Shown one piece after another: positions 1-9,176 of a DNA stretch of 64,000 nucleotides (position 1 is the first letter of the stretch; every line of letters begins with the position of its first letter). Origin of the DNA: Chitinophaga nivalis (GTDB taxonomy: Bacteria > Bacteroidota > Bacteroidia > Chitinophagales > Chitinophagaceae); NCBI RefSeq assembly GCF_025989125.1, contig NZ_JAPDNR010000001.1, positions 1,036,301-1,100,300 of the forward strand. The letters run 5' to 3'. Position numbers and translations under genes: made by a program. The notes beneath the pieces are model-generated. The model was given only the letters and a program-made list of their open reading frames with translations, ran no database searches and was not told the origin of the DNA.

Positions 1-1
1 T

Positions 2-496
2 TTACATCCGCGTATCATTCCCTGGCTGACGTTTTATAACAGTGCCGCCTATACGCAGGGCTTAAACAGAAATGAGGAACTGATCAGTAAACATGGAGAT
101 GCAGCCCGGTACCTGCCGTTTATACCGCCCATGCATGTACGGTCTGAGCTGAAAGCTACTGCACGCAGGGATTATGGAATATTTACCAAAGCCTATGTAC
201 GTGCGGAGGCAGATATATATGGTGCACAATCCCGGTTCTATGGTGTAGATGATACGGAAACCTATACCCCGGGCTATACATTGATTAACCTGGGCGCCGG
301 ATCAGGCATCCGCAGCAAACGTGGTAAAACCATTTGTGAAATCTTCCTGCAGCTGGACAATGTATTTGATGTCGCCTATCAGGCTAATATGAACCGGCTG
401 AAATATTTTGAATATTACAGCGCTTCACCCAACGGGCGTTTCGGTATCTATAACATGGGAAGGAATTTCAGTGCCAAGGTAATCGTACCTTTTTAA
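2..496 (+). CDS. TonB-dependent receptor, C-terminal end (partial)
   Basis: The frame is open from the left edge, so only about 164 C-terminal residues are present. They alternate polar and hydrophobic residues like outer-membrane beta strands, and the protein ends in KVIVPF with the terminal Phe typical of outer-membrane barrels. Motifs such as YTLINLGAG and LQLDNVFDVAYQ are typical of the last strands of TonB-dependent receptors, where a sentence like 'NLFDVAYQ' precedes the final hairpins. The role would be energised uptake of a large substrate across the outer membrane; the substrate cannot be told from this end. The stop is 3 bases from the convergent gene on the other strand. Confidence 0.8.
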   Translation, partial: LHPRIIPWLTFYNSAAYTQGLNRNEELISKHGDAARYLPFIPPMHVRSELKATARRDYGIFTKAYVRAEADIYGAQSRFYGVDDTETYTPGYTLINLGAGSGIRSKRGKTICEIFLQLDNVFDVAYQANMNRLKYFEYYSASPNGRFGIYNMGRNFSAKVIVPF

Positions 497-499
497 CCA

Positions 500-1168
500 T
501 CAGCGGAGTTTAAGTCCCAGCTTGATACCAATGTGCAGGCTGGGCAATACACTTACCATCCGGCCGTCGTTGACGCTTACGCCATTGACTTCCTGATGGT
601 ATGTTTTGTATTGATAGATTTTACTACGCAAACCAAGACCGATGAAGGGATCCAGAATGAATTTATCTTTCCGGAATTGTCGTCCCAGTAACAGCTGAAA
701 GCCGAATACATTTTTATCGGCGCTGCTGGTGTAGGTAGTGTTGTTGTTAACAATATCTTCATTGGGATAGAAAACCCGCTTGTAAAACAGCACCGGTTCA
801 AAGTAAGTACCTGCGGCACTGGAGGGCCCCGTTTCCCTGGATATCAGATACCAGCGGAGACCTGCACGAAATCCCAGGCCGCGGGCATTTACAAATTGTT
901 CTGTACTGATATCCGGTTTTTTCTGACCGATGTCTATTTTTTTTGCCAGCACATAATCAGGGTAATCTGTATAGATGCCGCTTACTCCCAGTTCAATACT
1001 GATCTTATCCGTGATCTCCTGTTCCAGGTATATATCCAGTTCATTAATCAGGGTAGTAGGATTTACTTTGAGATACGTATTTCTACCCTTTGATTTAGGA
1101 GGGTCCTGTGCAAAGGATGCGAAGGTAACAGCACAAAACAGCCATGTGAGCAGCAATGTCTTTTTCAT
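500..1168 (-). CDS. Exported protein of unknown function, likely small outer-membrane beta-barrel
   Basis: A 222-residue protein with a clear signal peptide (MKKTLLLTWLFCAVTFASFA, then Q). The mature part has alternating strands with aromatic girdle-type residues (LGFRAGLRWYLI, FGFQLLLGRQFR, LDPFIGLGLRSK, SLHIGIKLGLKL) and ends in short hydrophobic strands, which suggests a small barrel similar to the DUF3575 or opacity-type proteins of Bacteroidota. I do not recognise a specific family. It converges on the TonB receptor gene with almost no gap, so the two end at the same place but are transcribed apart. Confidence 0.6.
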   Translation of the reverse strand: MKKTLLLTWLFCAVTFASFAQDPPKSKGRNTYLKVNPTTLINELDIYLEQEITDKISIELGVSGIYTDYPDYVLAKKIDIGQKKPDISTEQFVNARGLGFRAGLRWYLISRETGPSSAAGTYFEPVLFYKRVFYPNEDIVNNNTTYTSSADKNVFGFQLLLGRQFRKDKFILDPFIGLGLRSKIYQYKTYHQEVNGVSVNDGRMVSVLPSLHIGIKLGLKLR

Positions 1169-1247
1169 ACAGTTGTAAGGGTTAGTGCAGCTTTCAGTGG
1201 TTAGTTAAAACTGGCAATAGCGCAATCCTGAAAGTAATTGCAGATTA

Positions 1248-1817
1248 CTAAATTTTTGACAATAATCGTTCCACAATTATTGGGAACCATTGATGTTCCA
1301 ACGCCTGCACTTTCTTTGCTACTGATTCGGGCGTATCGTCTGAAGTGATAGCACAGCGCTCCTGCAATATAGGCGCACCGTCATCATATTTTTCATTCAC
1401 ATAATGAATGGTGATACCACTCTCCTTTTCACCGGCAGCAATGACTGCTTCATGTACAAAGTGACCATACATGCCTTTACCTCCAAATTTAGGTAACAGT
1501 GCCGGATGTATGTTAATGATACGTTCAGGAAAAGCCTGTACCAGATTGGCTGGTACTTTCCACAAAAAGCCGGCGAGTACAACGAGGTCGGTTTTGTATT
1601 CCTGTAATAATTGAATGTAGGTGTCGGTGTGCAGAAATTGCTCCTTTTCCAGTAAGATGCCTGGAATACCTTCCCGTTCAGCAATCTGAAAAACGCCCGC
1701 ACCGGGTTTGTTACATATAATCAGCGCTACCCGTGCTTGATCTGAATTCCTGAAATGATCTATAATCTTCTGTGCGTTGCTACCTGCTCCGGATGCGAAT
1801 ATGGCAATATTTTTCAA
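1248..1817 (-). CDS. purN: Phosphoribosylglycinamide formyltransferase
   Basis: A 189-residue protein, the usual length for PurN, which transfers a formyl group from 10-formyl-THF to GAR in purine synthesis (cytosol). The N-terminal MKNIAIFASGAGSN is the family nucleotide-binding loop. The catalytic Asn-His pair is in NIHPALLPKFGGKGMYG, and the catalytic Asp region is YVNEKYDDGAPI. It stands alone, with no other pur gene in the window, and has a -7 box 32 bases upstream. Assignment is firm. Confidence 0.95.
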   Translation of the reverse strand: MKNIAIFASGAGSNAQKIIDHFRNSDQARVALIICNKPGAGVFQIAEREGIPGILLEKEQFLHTDTYIQLLQEYKTDLVVLAGFLWKVPANLVQAFPERIINIHPALLPKFGGKGMYGHFVHEAVIAAGEKESGITIHYVNEKYDDGAPILQERCAITSDDTPESVAKKVQALEHQWFPIIVERLLSKI

Positions 1818-1848
1818 AGCTTGCGTTTATTTAATGTATTGTGGGATG

Positions 1849-1856
1849 CAAAAATA
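1849..1856 (-). promoter_or_regulatory. -7 box upstream of purN
   Basis: Reads TATTTTTG on the minus strand, a match to the Bacteroidota TAnnTTTG element, 32 bases before the purN start codon. I see no TTG at the usual -33 distance. Confidence 0.45.
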
Positions 1857-1924
1857 GAGAATTACCCATTAGGAAACAGCCCTTCTCCGGAGTTGTTTAC
1901 GGGAAAGGCTGTTCCGGTAATTAA

Positions 1925-2680
1925 TTATTTCAGGTATTGTCCGCAGCCGTGGTAGGTTTGTTGCCTGGTTTTCAGTTCTACACTGTTGGGTTGCATAAAA
2001 CCGCTCATATCATCGGCACATACGGTATTGCGGATGCTGATGGTGATTTCCGGCGTGGTATATACTTTTAAGCTATCGGTATTGGGATTGGGTGCCGGCA
2101 AACGGGTACGGATACTGTCGCCGTTGATGGTGCTGAAAAAGAGTTGCTGCTGTTCGAGGTCCAGGCTCCAGCCGGGTTCGTTGCCATGGGCAGTGAAGCG
2201 GATACCCGCCTGCAGTTTTTCTGCCTGCTGGGTCCGGAGGTCACCCCCTTCCACAGGTTTCAGTACATAGTTACTGGCCAGCACCCCTTCTACCCGGTGG
2301 CCTTTGGCGTCCAGCAACAACAGGTTGCCTTCCGATGCCAGGAAGGTAGTGCTGCTGTCGGTAGATTTTATCAGCACGACCGTGGAGTCGTTCAGCTGCT
2401 TCCAGGTGCCTTTTTCCACACTGGCCCCCCCTTTTCCCCTGCCCTGGTAGGCGGTGAGTTCACTAAAGGTGTGATCGTCGTACAGGCTTACCTGGTAGTC
2501 CATACCCGGGCAGTCGGCACAGGGCAGTGTGCCCTGATAGGTACCGTTGATGGCGAGGGTCGGAACCGGGTGGGTCACCTGGGTGGTACTGTCGGTGCCG
2601 CTGGTATTATCAGGCGTATTATTGTTGCAGGCTGCCAGGGTAGCCAGCAGTAAACTAGATAAATATAATAAATTTCGCAT
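1925..2680 (-). CDS. NlpE-like copper/envelope-stress lipoprotein
   Basis: The start chosen is the Met of MRNLLYLSSLLLATLAACNN, which gives a lipoprotein signal with lipobox LAAC; an in-frame ATG ten codons upstream would spoil it. The protein has 251 residues. After a Thr/Ser-rich linker comes an NlpE N-terminal domain with the diagnostic CADCPG motif (GTLPCADCPGMDYQVSLY). The C-terminal half has FTAHGNEPGWSLDL, typical of the COG3650-like domain often fused to it, and ends with a Cys pair (CADDMSG, HGCGQYL). NlpE is known as an outer-membrane lipoprotein linked to copper and surface sensing; that role here is inference. Confidence 0.8.
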   Translation of the reverse strand: MRNLLYLSSLLLATLAACNNNTPDNTSGTDSTTQVTHPVPTLAINGTYQGTLPCADCPGMDYQVSLYDDHTFSELTAYQGRGKGGASVEKGTWKQLNDSTVVLIKSTDSSTTFLASEGNLLLLDAKGHRVEGVLASNYVLKPVEGGDLRTQQAEKLQAGIRFTAHGNEPGWSLDLEQQQLFFSTINGDSIRTRLPAPNPNTDSLKVYTTPEITISIRNTVCADDMSGFMQPNSVELKTRQQTYHGCGQYLK

Positions 2681-2710
2681 GGGAATGTTTTTTAGTATTA
2701 GAGTGAACAT

Positions 2711-3049
2711 TCTGGACCGGTAGCAGGTTATTATGTAAAAATAACACTCTCACCGAAATTAATCGTGCCCATATATAATATAATATAGGTGAGCAGAACA
2801 GATAGTATAAGGAAGGATATAGGGGAGCGCTATCTGATTTTTATCTTCATATAATATTATTATATCCTCTGAAACAGCACGCCATATTATATATAGAGGT
2901 AGAGTTAAACTTTCAATCAAAATAATAAGTTCTGAAAGGATTTAGTCACTATCGCTGAAAAACGGCCACCAGAAAGAATTACAACTCAAATTATATTCCA
3001 GCAGAAGGAGAAAAAGGGCATGTTATACGCCAATAATTTTTTTCAATTG
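2711..3049. other. Intergenic region without a recognisable gene
   Basis: Very AT-rich, with stretches like ATATATAATATAATATAG near 2770 and ATAATATTATTATATCC near 2853, and no open frame of note. It separates the minus-strand lipoprotein gene from the start of the respiratory operon, so it probably holds both promoters and possibly upstream regulatory sites. No hairpin with a T-run was found. Confidence 0.6.
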
Positions 3050-3082
3050 TTGGTAAATTGTCAACATTCTGTCTTATTTTTG
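3050..3082 (+). promoter_or_regulatory. Promoter of the act-cta respiratory operon
   Basis: TTG (3050-3052), 22 bases, then TATTTTTG (3075-3082), matching the Bacteroidota consensus TTG-N17-23-TAnnTTTG. The predicted start lies about 45-50 bases before the actA start codon. It is the only good promoter seen before the 16 kb plus-strand block. Confidence 0.55.
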
Positions 3083-3135
3083 CTGGCACTTTTAAGATTT
3101 AAGAAACTTTAGGTCAAATCTAAACTATATAGGCT

Positions 3136-4410
3136 GTGTATCGTCGTGTTTCCATTCTTTTGCGCAAGCATTTTGTGAGTGTGCTTATTCTATGCGCTAG
3201 TATAGTAATTCCGTTTTCTTCTGTTAAGGCAGCGGATCCTGCGAAAGGGAAGGCAATATTTCAACAAAATTGCGCTTCATGTCATAGTGTCCATAAAAAA
3301 CTGACAGGTCCTGCACTTGCCGGAGTTGAAGACAGGTGGCCCGATAAGAAATTATTGCACCAGTGGATTCATAACTCCGCATCTGTACTCGCCTCAGGGG
3401 ACAAGTATGCCAACGACCTCTTTAACCAGTACAACAAAACCGCGATGACCGCGTTTCCTGCATTAACCAATGAGGAAATCGACGACATCCTGGAGTATGT
3501 TAAAGTGGAAACTCAGAAAGGACCTACTGGTCCTGCTTCGCCAGCTGCCGGTGCAGCTGCTGAAGGAGCAGACAAAGGCAGTGACAACAGTTTACTGTTT
3601 GGTATCGTAACCCTGATACTGGCAGTGGTGGCACTGATCCTCATGCAGATCAACAGTAACCTGAACAAACTTGCAGGTGACAAAGAAGGCGTTGCTACTC
3701 CCGAACCAGTTCCTTTCTACAAAAACAAAGCTTACATCGCACTGGGTATCCTGGTGTTGTTCATGGTAGGCGGTTACTTCACTATCAATGGTGCCATCGG
3801 GCTGGGTCGTCAGAAAGACTACATGCCTGAGCAGCCTATCTTCTACAGCCATAAAGTACACGCCGGCATCAACCAGATCAACTGTTTGTATTGCCACGCT
3901 GGTGCAGAGAAGAGCAAGACTGCCATGATTCCTTCCGAAAACATCTGTATGAACTGTCACAAGGCCATTAAGGATTACTCCGGCCCTGAACTGTTCAACG
4001 CAGAAGGAAAGAAAATTGACGGTACTGCAGAGATCGCAAAATTATACGATTACGTAGGATGGGATCCTGAAGCTGGTAAATATACCAAACCAGGACGCCC
4101 GATCGAATGGACAAAAATCCACAACCTGCCTGACCACGTATACTTCAACCACTCCCAGCACGTAGTTGCCGGTCAGGTACAATGTCAGACCTGCCACGGT
4201 GCTATCACTGAAATGGACGAAGTGCATCAGTTCTCAGACCTGTCTATGGGCTGGTGTATCAACTGTCACCGTACTACTAAAGTGCAGTTCGCTGACAACA
4301 ACTATTACAGCATCTTCGAGAAACTTCATCAGGATATTAAAGATAAGAAGATCGATAGCGTAACTGTTGAAATGGTAGGTGGTACTGAATGTCAAAAATG
4401 CCACTACTAG
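3136..4410 (+). CDS. actA: Alternative complex III multiheme cytochrome c subunit ActA, with fused N-terminal cytochrome c domain
   Basis: 424 residues, starting at GTG because no in-frame ATG precedes the signal segment (residues 1-33, ending SSVKAA). Residues about 34-125 form a class I cytochrome c domain with CASCH (46-50). Two membrane helices follow (about 153-172 and 198-220). The C-terminal half is the pentaheme domain with CLYCH (250), CMNCH (271), CQTCH (350), CINCH (374) and CQKCH (419, four residues from the end). ActA carries electrons through the periplasmic heme chain of the quinol:cytochrome c/oxidase complex. The single-heme domain in front makes six c-hemes in this chain. 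First gene of the operon. Confidence 0.93.
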   Translation: MYRRVSILLRKHFVSVLILCASIVIPFSSVKAADPAKGKAIFQQNCASCHSVHKKLTGPALAGVEDRWPDKKLLHQWIHNSASVLASGDKYANDLFNQYNKTAMTAFPALTNEEIDDILEYVKVETQKGPTGPASPAAGAAAEGADKGSDNSLLFGIVTLILAVVALILMQINSNLNKLAGDKEGVATPEPVPFYKNKAYIALGILVLFMVGGYFTINGAIGLGRQKDYMPEQPIFYSHKVHAGINQINCLYCHAGAEKSKTAMIPSENICMNCHKAIKDYSGPELFNAEGKKIDGTAEIAKLYDYVGWDPEAGKYTKPGRPIEWTKIHNLPDHVYFNHSQHVVAGQVQCQTCHGAITEMDEVHQFSDLSMGWCINCHRTTKVQFADNNYYSIFEKLHQDIKDKKIDSVTVEMVGGTECQKCHY

Positions 4411-4511
4411 GAAGGATTTAGGACTACAGGAACTGACCGGATCAATGACCGGACATTTCCTGTATCTCTCAGAAGATATCAAAATTTATAAACGTAACTC
4501 GTTAATATAAC

Positions 4512-7500
4512 ATGGAGCAAAAAAAGTATTGGAAAGGCTTGGAGGAGTTGCACAATACAGCTGCGCATCAGGAAATTGTGAAGAACGAATTCAGTGAAGA
4601 ATTACCGTTTGAGAGTGAAGGTCTGTTGAATGCTACTACCCCGCGCAGGGATTTTCTGAAATACCTGGGTTTCACTACGGCTGCTGCTACAATCGCTGCC
4701 AGCTGTGAAACACCTATCAAGAAAGCAATTCCCTACGTAAACAAACCGGAAGATATTACTCCGGGTGTAGCCAACTATTATGCTTCTTCCTACTCAATTG
4801 ATGGTGAATATGTGCCTTTAGTGGTGAAAAACCGCGAAGGTCGTCCTATTAAAATAGAAGGAAATACCTTATCATCGATCACCCAGGGTGCTACCTCGGC
4901 AAAAGTACAAGGCGCTGTATTGAGCCTGTATGATGTAGCCCGCCTCCGTTTCCCGTCTATCGGCGGTACGGAAACTACCTGGGCCGAACTGGATAAACAA
5001 GTAACTGCAGCACTGGCCGGATTAGGCGGTGCTCCTGTTGTTTTAGTAAGTACCACTTTACTCAGCCCATCCACTAAAAAAGTGATCGGCGAGTTCCTGG
5101 CTAAATATCCAAACTCCCGCCACGTAGTATACGATCCGGTATCTTTCTCCGGTATGCTGCTGGCAAACGAAGCTTCCTACGGTAAAAGAATCATCCCATC
5201 CTACCACTTCGAAAATGCGAAAGCAATCGTGAGTCTGGGTGCTGATTTCCTGGGAACCTGGTTAAACCCGGTTGAATACTCCCGCCAGTTTGCGCAAACC
5301 CGTAAGATCGACGCTAAGAAACCGGAAATGTCCAAACACTTCCAGTTCGAAAGCCACATGAGCCTTACCGGTGCCAACGCTGACGAAAGATATACCCACA
5401 AGCCTTCTGAAACCGGTGCGATTGCACTGGCCCTGCTGGCAGCTGTTGGTGGTAGCGTTACTGCTCCTGCTATCGCTGATGCCCGCGTAAAAGAAGGTAT
5501 CGCCAAAGCCGCGAAAGAACTGAAAGCCAACGCTGGTAAAGCACTGGTAGTAAGCGGTTCCAACGATGTGAACATTCAACTGATCGTAAATGCCATCAAC
5601 AATATCGTAGGTGCCAACGGTACTACGATTGACCTGGCTGCTCCTTCTAACTACCGTCAGGGTATCGATAGCGATATCGCTAAACTGGTAGCAGATATGA
5701 ACGCTGGTAGTGTTGGTGCAGTACTGGTATACGGTGCTAACCCTGCTTACGATTACTTCGAAGCAGCGAAATTTGCAGAAGTACTGAAGAAAGTAAAACT
5801 GGCAGTATCCTTCAACGACAGAAACGACGAGACTACTGAATTATGTAAATATGTGGCGCCTGATCATCACTTCCTGGAAAACTGGAATGATGCTGAAGGT
5901 AAGCCTGGCTACTACAGCTTCGCACAGCCAACTATCACCCCGCTGTTCAAAACCCGTGCAGTACAGGATACTTTACTGTCCTGGGCTGGCAATACCACTA
6001 TCTGGGCTGATTACCTGAAAAACGAATGGGTAAGCAAACTGGGTGGACTGGAAGCATGGGATAAAGCACTGCAGGATGGTGTGGTTGAACCAGCTACTGC
6101 ACCAGCTTTAGGTGGTGCTGCTTTCTCCGGTGACATCGCCGGTGCTGCTGCTAAAATCAACAGCGCGAAGAAAGGTGGTAAATACGAACTGGTACTGTAC
6201 GAAAAAGTAGCTATCGGTAACGGTAAACTCTCCAACAACCCATGGTTGCAGGAAATGCCGGATCCAATCACCCGCGCTACCTGGGATAACTACGCCTGTG
6301 TATCCAATACCCTGGCTAAGACATTCGCTACCCAGCTGGGCGATGACTACGAAATCAACACCGAAAAGAAAGTACTGAAAATTAAAGCCAACGGTAAAGA
6401 AGTAATTCTGCCTTTGCTGATTGTTCCAGGTATGCACCCGGATGTAATCGCTATCGCAGTAGGTTACGGCCGTGGTAAAAACGTAGGTAGAGCTGCTGCC
6501 GGTGTCGGTCAGAATGTTTATCCTTTCGTTAGCAACAATGGTCAGACTTTCGATTACTTCGCTGTAGACGCTACAGTAGAAGCTACCGGTGAGAAATATC
6601 CTGTTGCTTTAACACAAACGCACAATAGCTACGAAGGTCGTCCTATCGTAAAAGAAACTACCCTGGAAGAGTTCATCAAGAACCCCAGAGAAGTAAACGA
6701 AGACAGACACGAACTGAAGAAGTTCGGTGCTGACTTCCGTAAAGACGCTACCCTCTATCCTAACTTCAGCTACCCAGGTATCAAATGGGGTATGTCTATC
6801 GACCTGAACACCTGTTTCGGTTGTGGTGCATGTACCATTGCCTGTCAGGCAGAAAACAACGTATCCGTTGTAGGTAAAGAAGAAGTAGCGAAAGCACACG
6901 AAATGCACTGGATTCGTATCGACCGTTATTTCAGCGGTGATGAAAACAATCCGGAAGTAGTGTTCCAACCAATGCTGTGTCAGCATTGCGATAACGCACC
7001 ATGCGAAAACGTTTGTCCGGTTGGTGCTACCAACCACAGCTCTGAAGGTATCAACCAGATGGCTTACAACCGTTGTATCGGTACCCGTTACTGCGCAAAC
7101 AACTGCCCTTATAAAGTACGTCGCCTGAACTGGAGAGACTGGAACGGAGCAGATAGTTTCGAAAACAACCTGTACGATGTGGCAGATATGAACGATAACC
7201 TGACCCGTATGGTACTGAACCCGGATGTAGTGGTTCGTAGCCGTGGTGTGATGGAAAAATGTTCCTTCTGCGTACAACGTCTGCAGGAAGCGAAACTGGA
7301 TGCGAAGAAAGCTGGTCATCCGTTGAAAGATGGAGCTGCTAAAACTGCCTGCCAGCAAGCATGTGGAGCTGATGCGATCGTATTTGGTAACATCAACGAT
7401 AAGAACAGCGAAATCTATAAGGTCCGCAACGAAGCACAAACAGATAGAATGTACTATGTACTGGAAGAAACCCACGTACTGCCTTCTATCAGCTACCTGG

Positions 7501-7577
7501 CTAAGATCAGAAACAAAGATGCCGCTCCTAAAGCAGAGAAAGCTCCTGCTCACAAGGAAGAAGGACATCACGCATAA
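4512..7577 (+). CDS. actB: Alternative complex III iron-sulfur subunit ActB (fused B1-B2)
   Basis: 1021 residues. A twin-arginine signal (PRRDFLKYLGFTTAAATIAA then SC, about residues 45-66) sends the folded protein across the inner membrane. The large middle part is the molybdopterin-oxidoreductase-like B1 domain, which in this family lacks the cofactor. From about residue 765 comes the ferredoxin-like B2 domain with CFGCGACTIAC, CQHCDNAPCENVCP, CIGTRYCANNCP and, split, CSFC ... CQQACG, giving sites for three 4Fe-4S and one 3Fe-4S cluster as known for ActB. The C-terminus is Ala/Lys/His-rich. It relays electrons between the quinol site in ActC and the hemes. Confidence 0.95.
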   Translation: MEQKKYWKGLEELHNTAAHQEIVKNEFSEELPFESEGLLNATTPRRDFLKYLGFTTAAATIAASCETPIKKAIPYVNKPEDITPGVANYYASSYSIDGEYVPLVVKNREGRPIKIEGNTLSSITQGATSAKVQGAVLSLYDVARLRFPSIGGTETTWAELDKQVTAALAGLGGAPVVLVSTTLLSPSTKKVIGEFLAKYPNSRHVVYDPVSFSGMLLANEASYGKRIIPSYHFENAKAIVSLGADFLGTWLNPVEYSRQFAQTRKIDAKKPEMSKHFQFESHMSLTGANADERYTHKPSETGAIALALLAAVGGSVTAPAIADARVKEGIAKAAKELKANAGKALVVSGSNDVNIQLIVNAINNIVGANGTTIDLAAPSNYRQGIDSDIAKLVADMNAGSVGAVLVYGANPAYDYFEAAKFAEVLKKVKLAVSFNDRNDETTELCKYVAPDHHFLENWNDAEGKPGYYSFAQPTITPLFKTRAVQDTLLSWAGNTTIWADYLKNEWVSKLGGLEAWDKALQDGVVEPATAPALGGAAFSGDIAGAAAKINSAKKGGKYELVLYEKVAIGNGKLSNNPWLQEMPDPITRATWDNYACVSNTLAKTFATQLGDDYEINTEKKVLKIKANGKEVILPLLIVPGMHPDVIAIAVGYGRGKNVGRAAAGVGQNVYPFVSNNGQTFDYFAVDATVEATGEKYPVALTQTHNSYEGRPIVKETTLEEFIKNPREVNEDRHELKKFGADFRKDATLYPNFSYPGIKWGMSIDLNTCFGCGACTIACQAENNVSVVGKEEVAKAHEMHWIRIDRYFSGDENNPEVVFQPMLCQHCDNAPCENVCPVGATNHSSEGINQMAYNRCIGTRYCANNCPYKVRRLNWRDWNGADSFENNLYDVADMNDNLTRMVLNPDVVVRSRGVMEKCSFCVQRLQEAKLDAKKAGHPLKDGAAKTACQQACGADAIVFGNINDKNSEIYKVRNEAQTDRMYYVLEETHVLPSISYLAKIRNKDAAPKAEKAPAHKEEGHHA

Positions 7578-7651
7578 GATCTTTAACCGGTAATCGTTAA
7601 AGGAAAAAGACAGAAAGAGTTACAGAATCTGAGATCATAACAAAAGACAAG

Positions 7652-7686
7652 GGCTAGTAGCTAGAAGCTAGCAGCTAAAAGCTTAT
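7652..7686 (+). repeat. Five-unit heptad tandem repeat before actC
   Basis: Five 7-base units in register: GGCTAGT, AGCTAGA, AGCTAGC, AGCTAAA, AGCTTAT. The array ends 5 bases before the actC ATG and fills the space where a ribosome site would lie. The 114-base gap between actB and actC is otherwise featureless. Confidence 0.8.
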
Positions 7687-7691
7687 AGAAT

Positions 7692-9128
7692 ATGCATTTA
7701 AAATACGAATCCACACTGAGAGAACCTTTAGTAGACGGGGTTAAGGATTATCACCAGGTAACGGAAGATATCATTAGTCCCATCGAAGGGAAGCCTGGTA
7801 AATTGTGGTATGTAGGCTTTTTTATATCCCTGGCACTGTTGGGCTTCGGCGCATTTTCAGTGTTTTGGCAGATCTACTTCGGTGTTGGGGTGTGGAATCT
7901 GAATAAGACCATCGGTTGGGGTTGGGATATTACCAACTTCGTATGGTGGGTAGGTATCGGTCACGCCGGTACCCTGATCTCCGCGATCCTCCTCCTGTTC
8001 CGCCAGGGTTGGCGTACAGGGGTAAACCGTGCGGCAGAAGCGATGACCATCTTCGCGGTAATGTGCGCCGGTCAGTTCCCGATTATTCACATGGGTCGTG
8101 TATGGATGGCATTCTTTATCCTGCCTTATCCTAACACCCGCGGTCCGGTATGGGTTAACTTTAACTCTCCCCTGCTGTGGGACGTATTCGCGATCTCTAC
8201 TTACTTTACCGTTTCCCTGTTGTTCTGGTATTCCGGTCTGTTACCGGATTTCGCAACTATCCGCGACAGAGCTAAAACCAAACTGCGTAAGCTGTTATAT
8301 GGTGTAGCTGCTTTCGGTTGGACAGGTTCCACCAAACACTGGCAACGTCACGAAGCATTGTCACTGGTACTGGCAGGTTTATCCACTCCGCTGGTATTGT
8401 CTGTACACACCATCGTATCTTTTGACTTTGCGACTTCTGTTATTCCTGGTTGGCACACTACCATCTTCCCTCCCTACTTCGTAGCGGGTGCGATCTTCTC
8501 CGGATTTGCGATGGTACAAACCCTGCTGATCATTACACGTAAAATATTACACCTCGAAGAATACATTACCCTGGGTCACATGGAAGCCATGAACAAGGTA
8601 ATTGTATTAACCGGTTCCGTAGTAGGTTGCGCTTACCTGACTGAGTTATTCATGGCATGGTACGGTGCTAACCCTTACGAGTTCGATACCTTCTTCAAAT
8701 ACCGTGCTGCCGGTCCGCTGGGTTGGTCTTACTGGATCATGATGACCTGTAACGTAATCACTCCGCAGGTGTTCTGGTTCCGCAAAATGAGAAGAAATGT
8801 AATGGTGACTTTCGTAATGTCTATCATCGTAAACATCGGTATGTGGTTTGAGCGTTTCGTAATCATCTGTACTTCCCTGTATCGTGATTACCTGCCATCC
8901 AGCTGGTCTTACTACCGTCCGTCCTGGCCTGAAGTAGGTTTCTACATGGGTACTTTCGGACTGTTCTTTACCTGCTTCTTCCTGTTCGCTAAATACTTCC
9001 CGGTAATCGCGGTAGCTGAGATCAAGTCTATCCTGAAAACTTCCGGTCAGAACTATAAAGAGAAAATGGAAGTGTACGAAGAAGAAAGCGCTGAGAAATT
9101 TGCTCACGACGTTGCACACGCACACTAA
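7692..9128 (+). CDS. actC: Alternative complex III membrane subunit ActC (NrfD/PsrC-like)
   Basis: 478 residues with about ten hydrophobic helices, starting after a soluble N-terminus that carries the family motif MHLKYESTLREPLVDG. Conserved segments include VGIGHAGTLISAILLLFRQ, PNTRGPVWVNFNSPLLWD and WHTTIFPPYFVAGAIFSGF, typical of the NrfD family in ACIII. ActC is an inner-membrane subunit with a quinol-binding site and, by analogy, possibly a proton path. The C-terminus is a charged cytoplasmic tail rich in Glu and His. Confidence 0.95.
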   Translation: MHLKYESTLREPLVDGVKDYHQVTEDIISPIEGKPGKLWYVGFFISLALLGFGAFSVFWQIYFGVGVWNLNKTIGWGWDITNFVWWVGIGHAGTLISAILLLFRQGWRTGVNRAAEAMTIFAVMCAGQFPIIHMGRVWMAFFILPYPNTRGPVWVNFNSPLLWDVFAISTYFTVSLLFWYSGLLPDFATIRDRAKTKLRKLLYGVAAFGWTGSTKHWQRHEALSLVLAGLSTPLVLSVHTIVSFDFATSVIPGWHTTIFPPYFVAGAIFSGFAMVQTLLIITRKILHLEEYITLGHMEAMNKVIVLTGSVVGCAYLTELFMAWYGANPYEFDTFFKYRAAGPLGWSYWIMMTCNVITPQVFWFRKMRRNVMVTFVMSIIVNIGMWFERFVIICTSLYRDYLPSSWSYYRPSWPEVGFYMGTFGLFFTCFFLFAKYFPVIAVAEIKSILKTSGQNYKEKMEVYEEESAEKFAHDVAHAH

Positions 9129-9176
9129 TAGACGAATTGACAGAATTAATTACTTGGAATTTGAATTTTTAAATAT

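Noticed and set aside
6609..7571. A 320-codon open frame antisense to actB
   Set aside because: It is the shadow of a strongly biased gene (Fe-S domain of ActB); the product has no family-like sequence.
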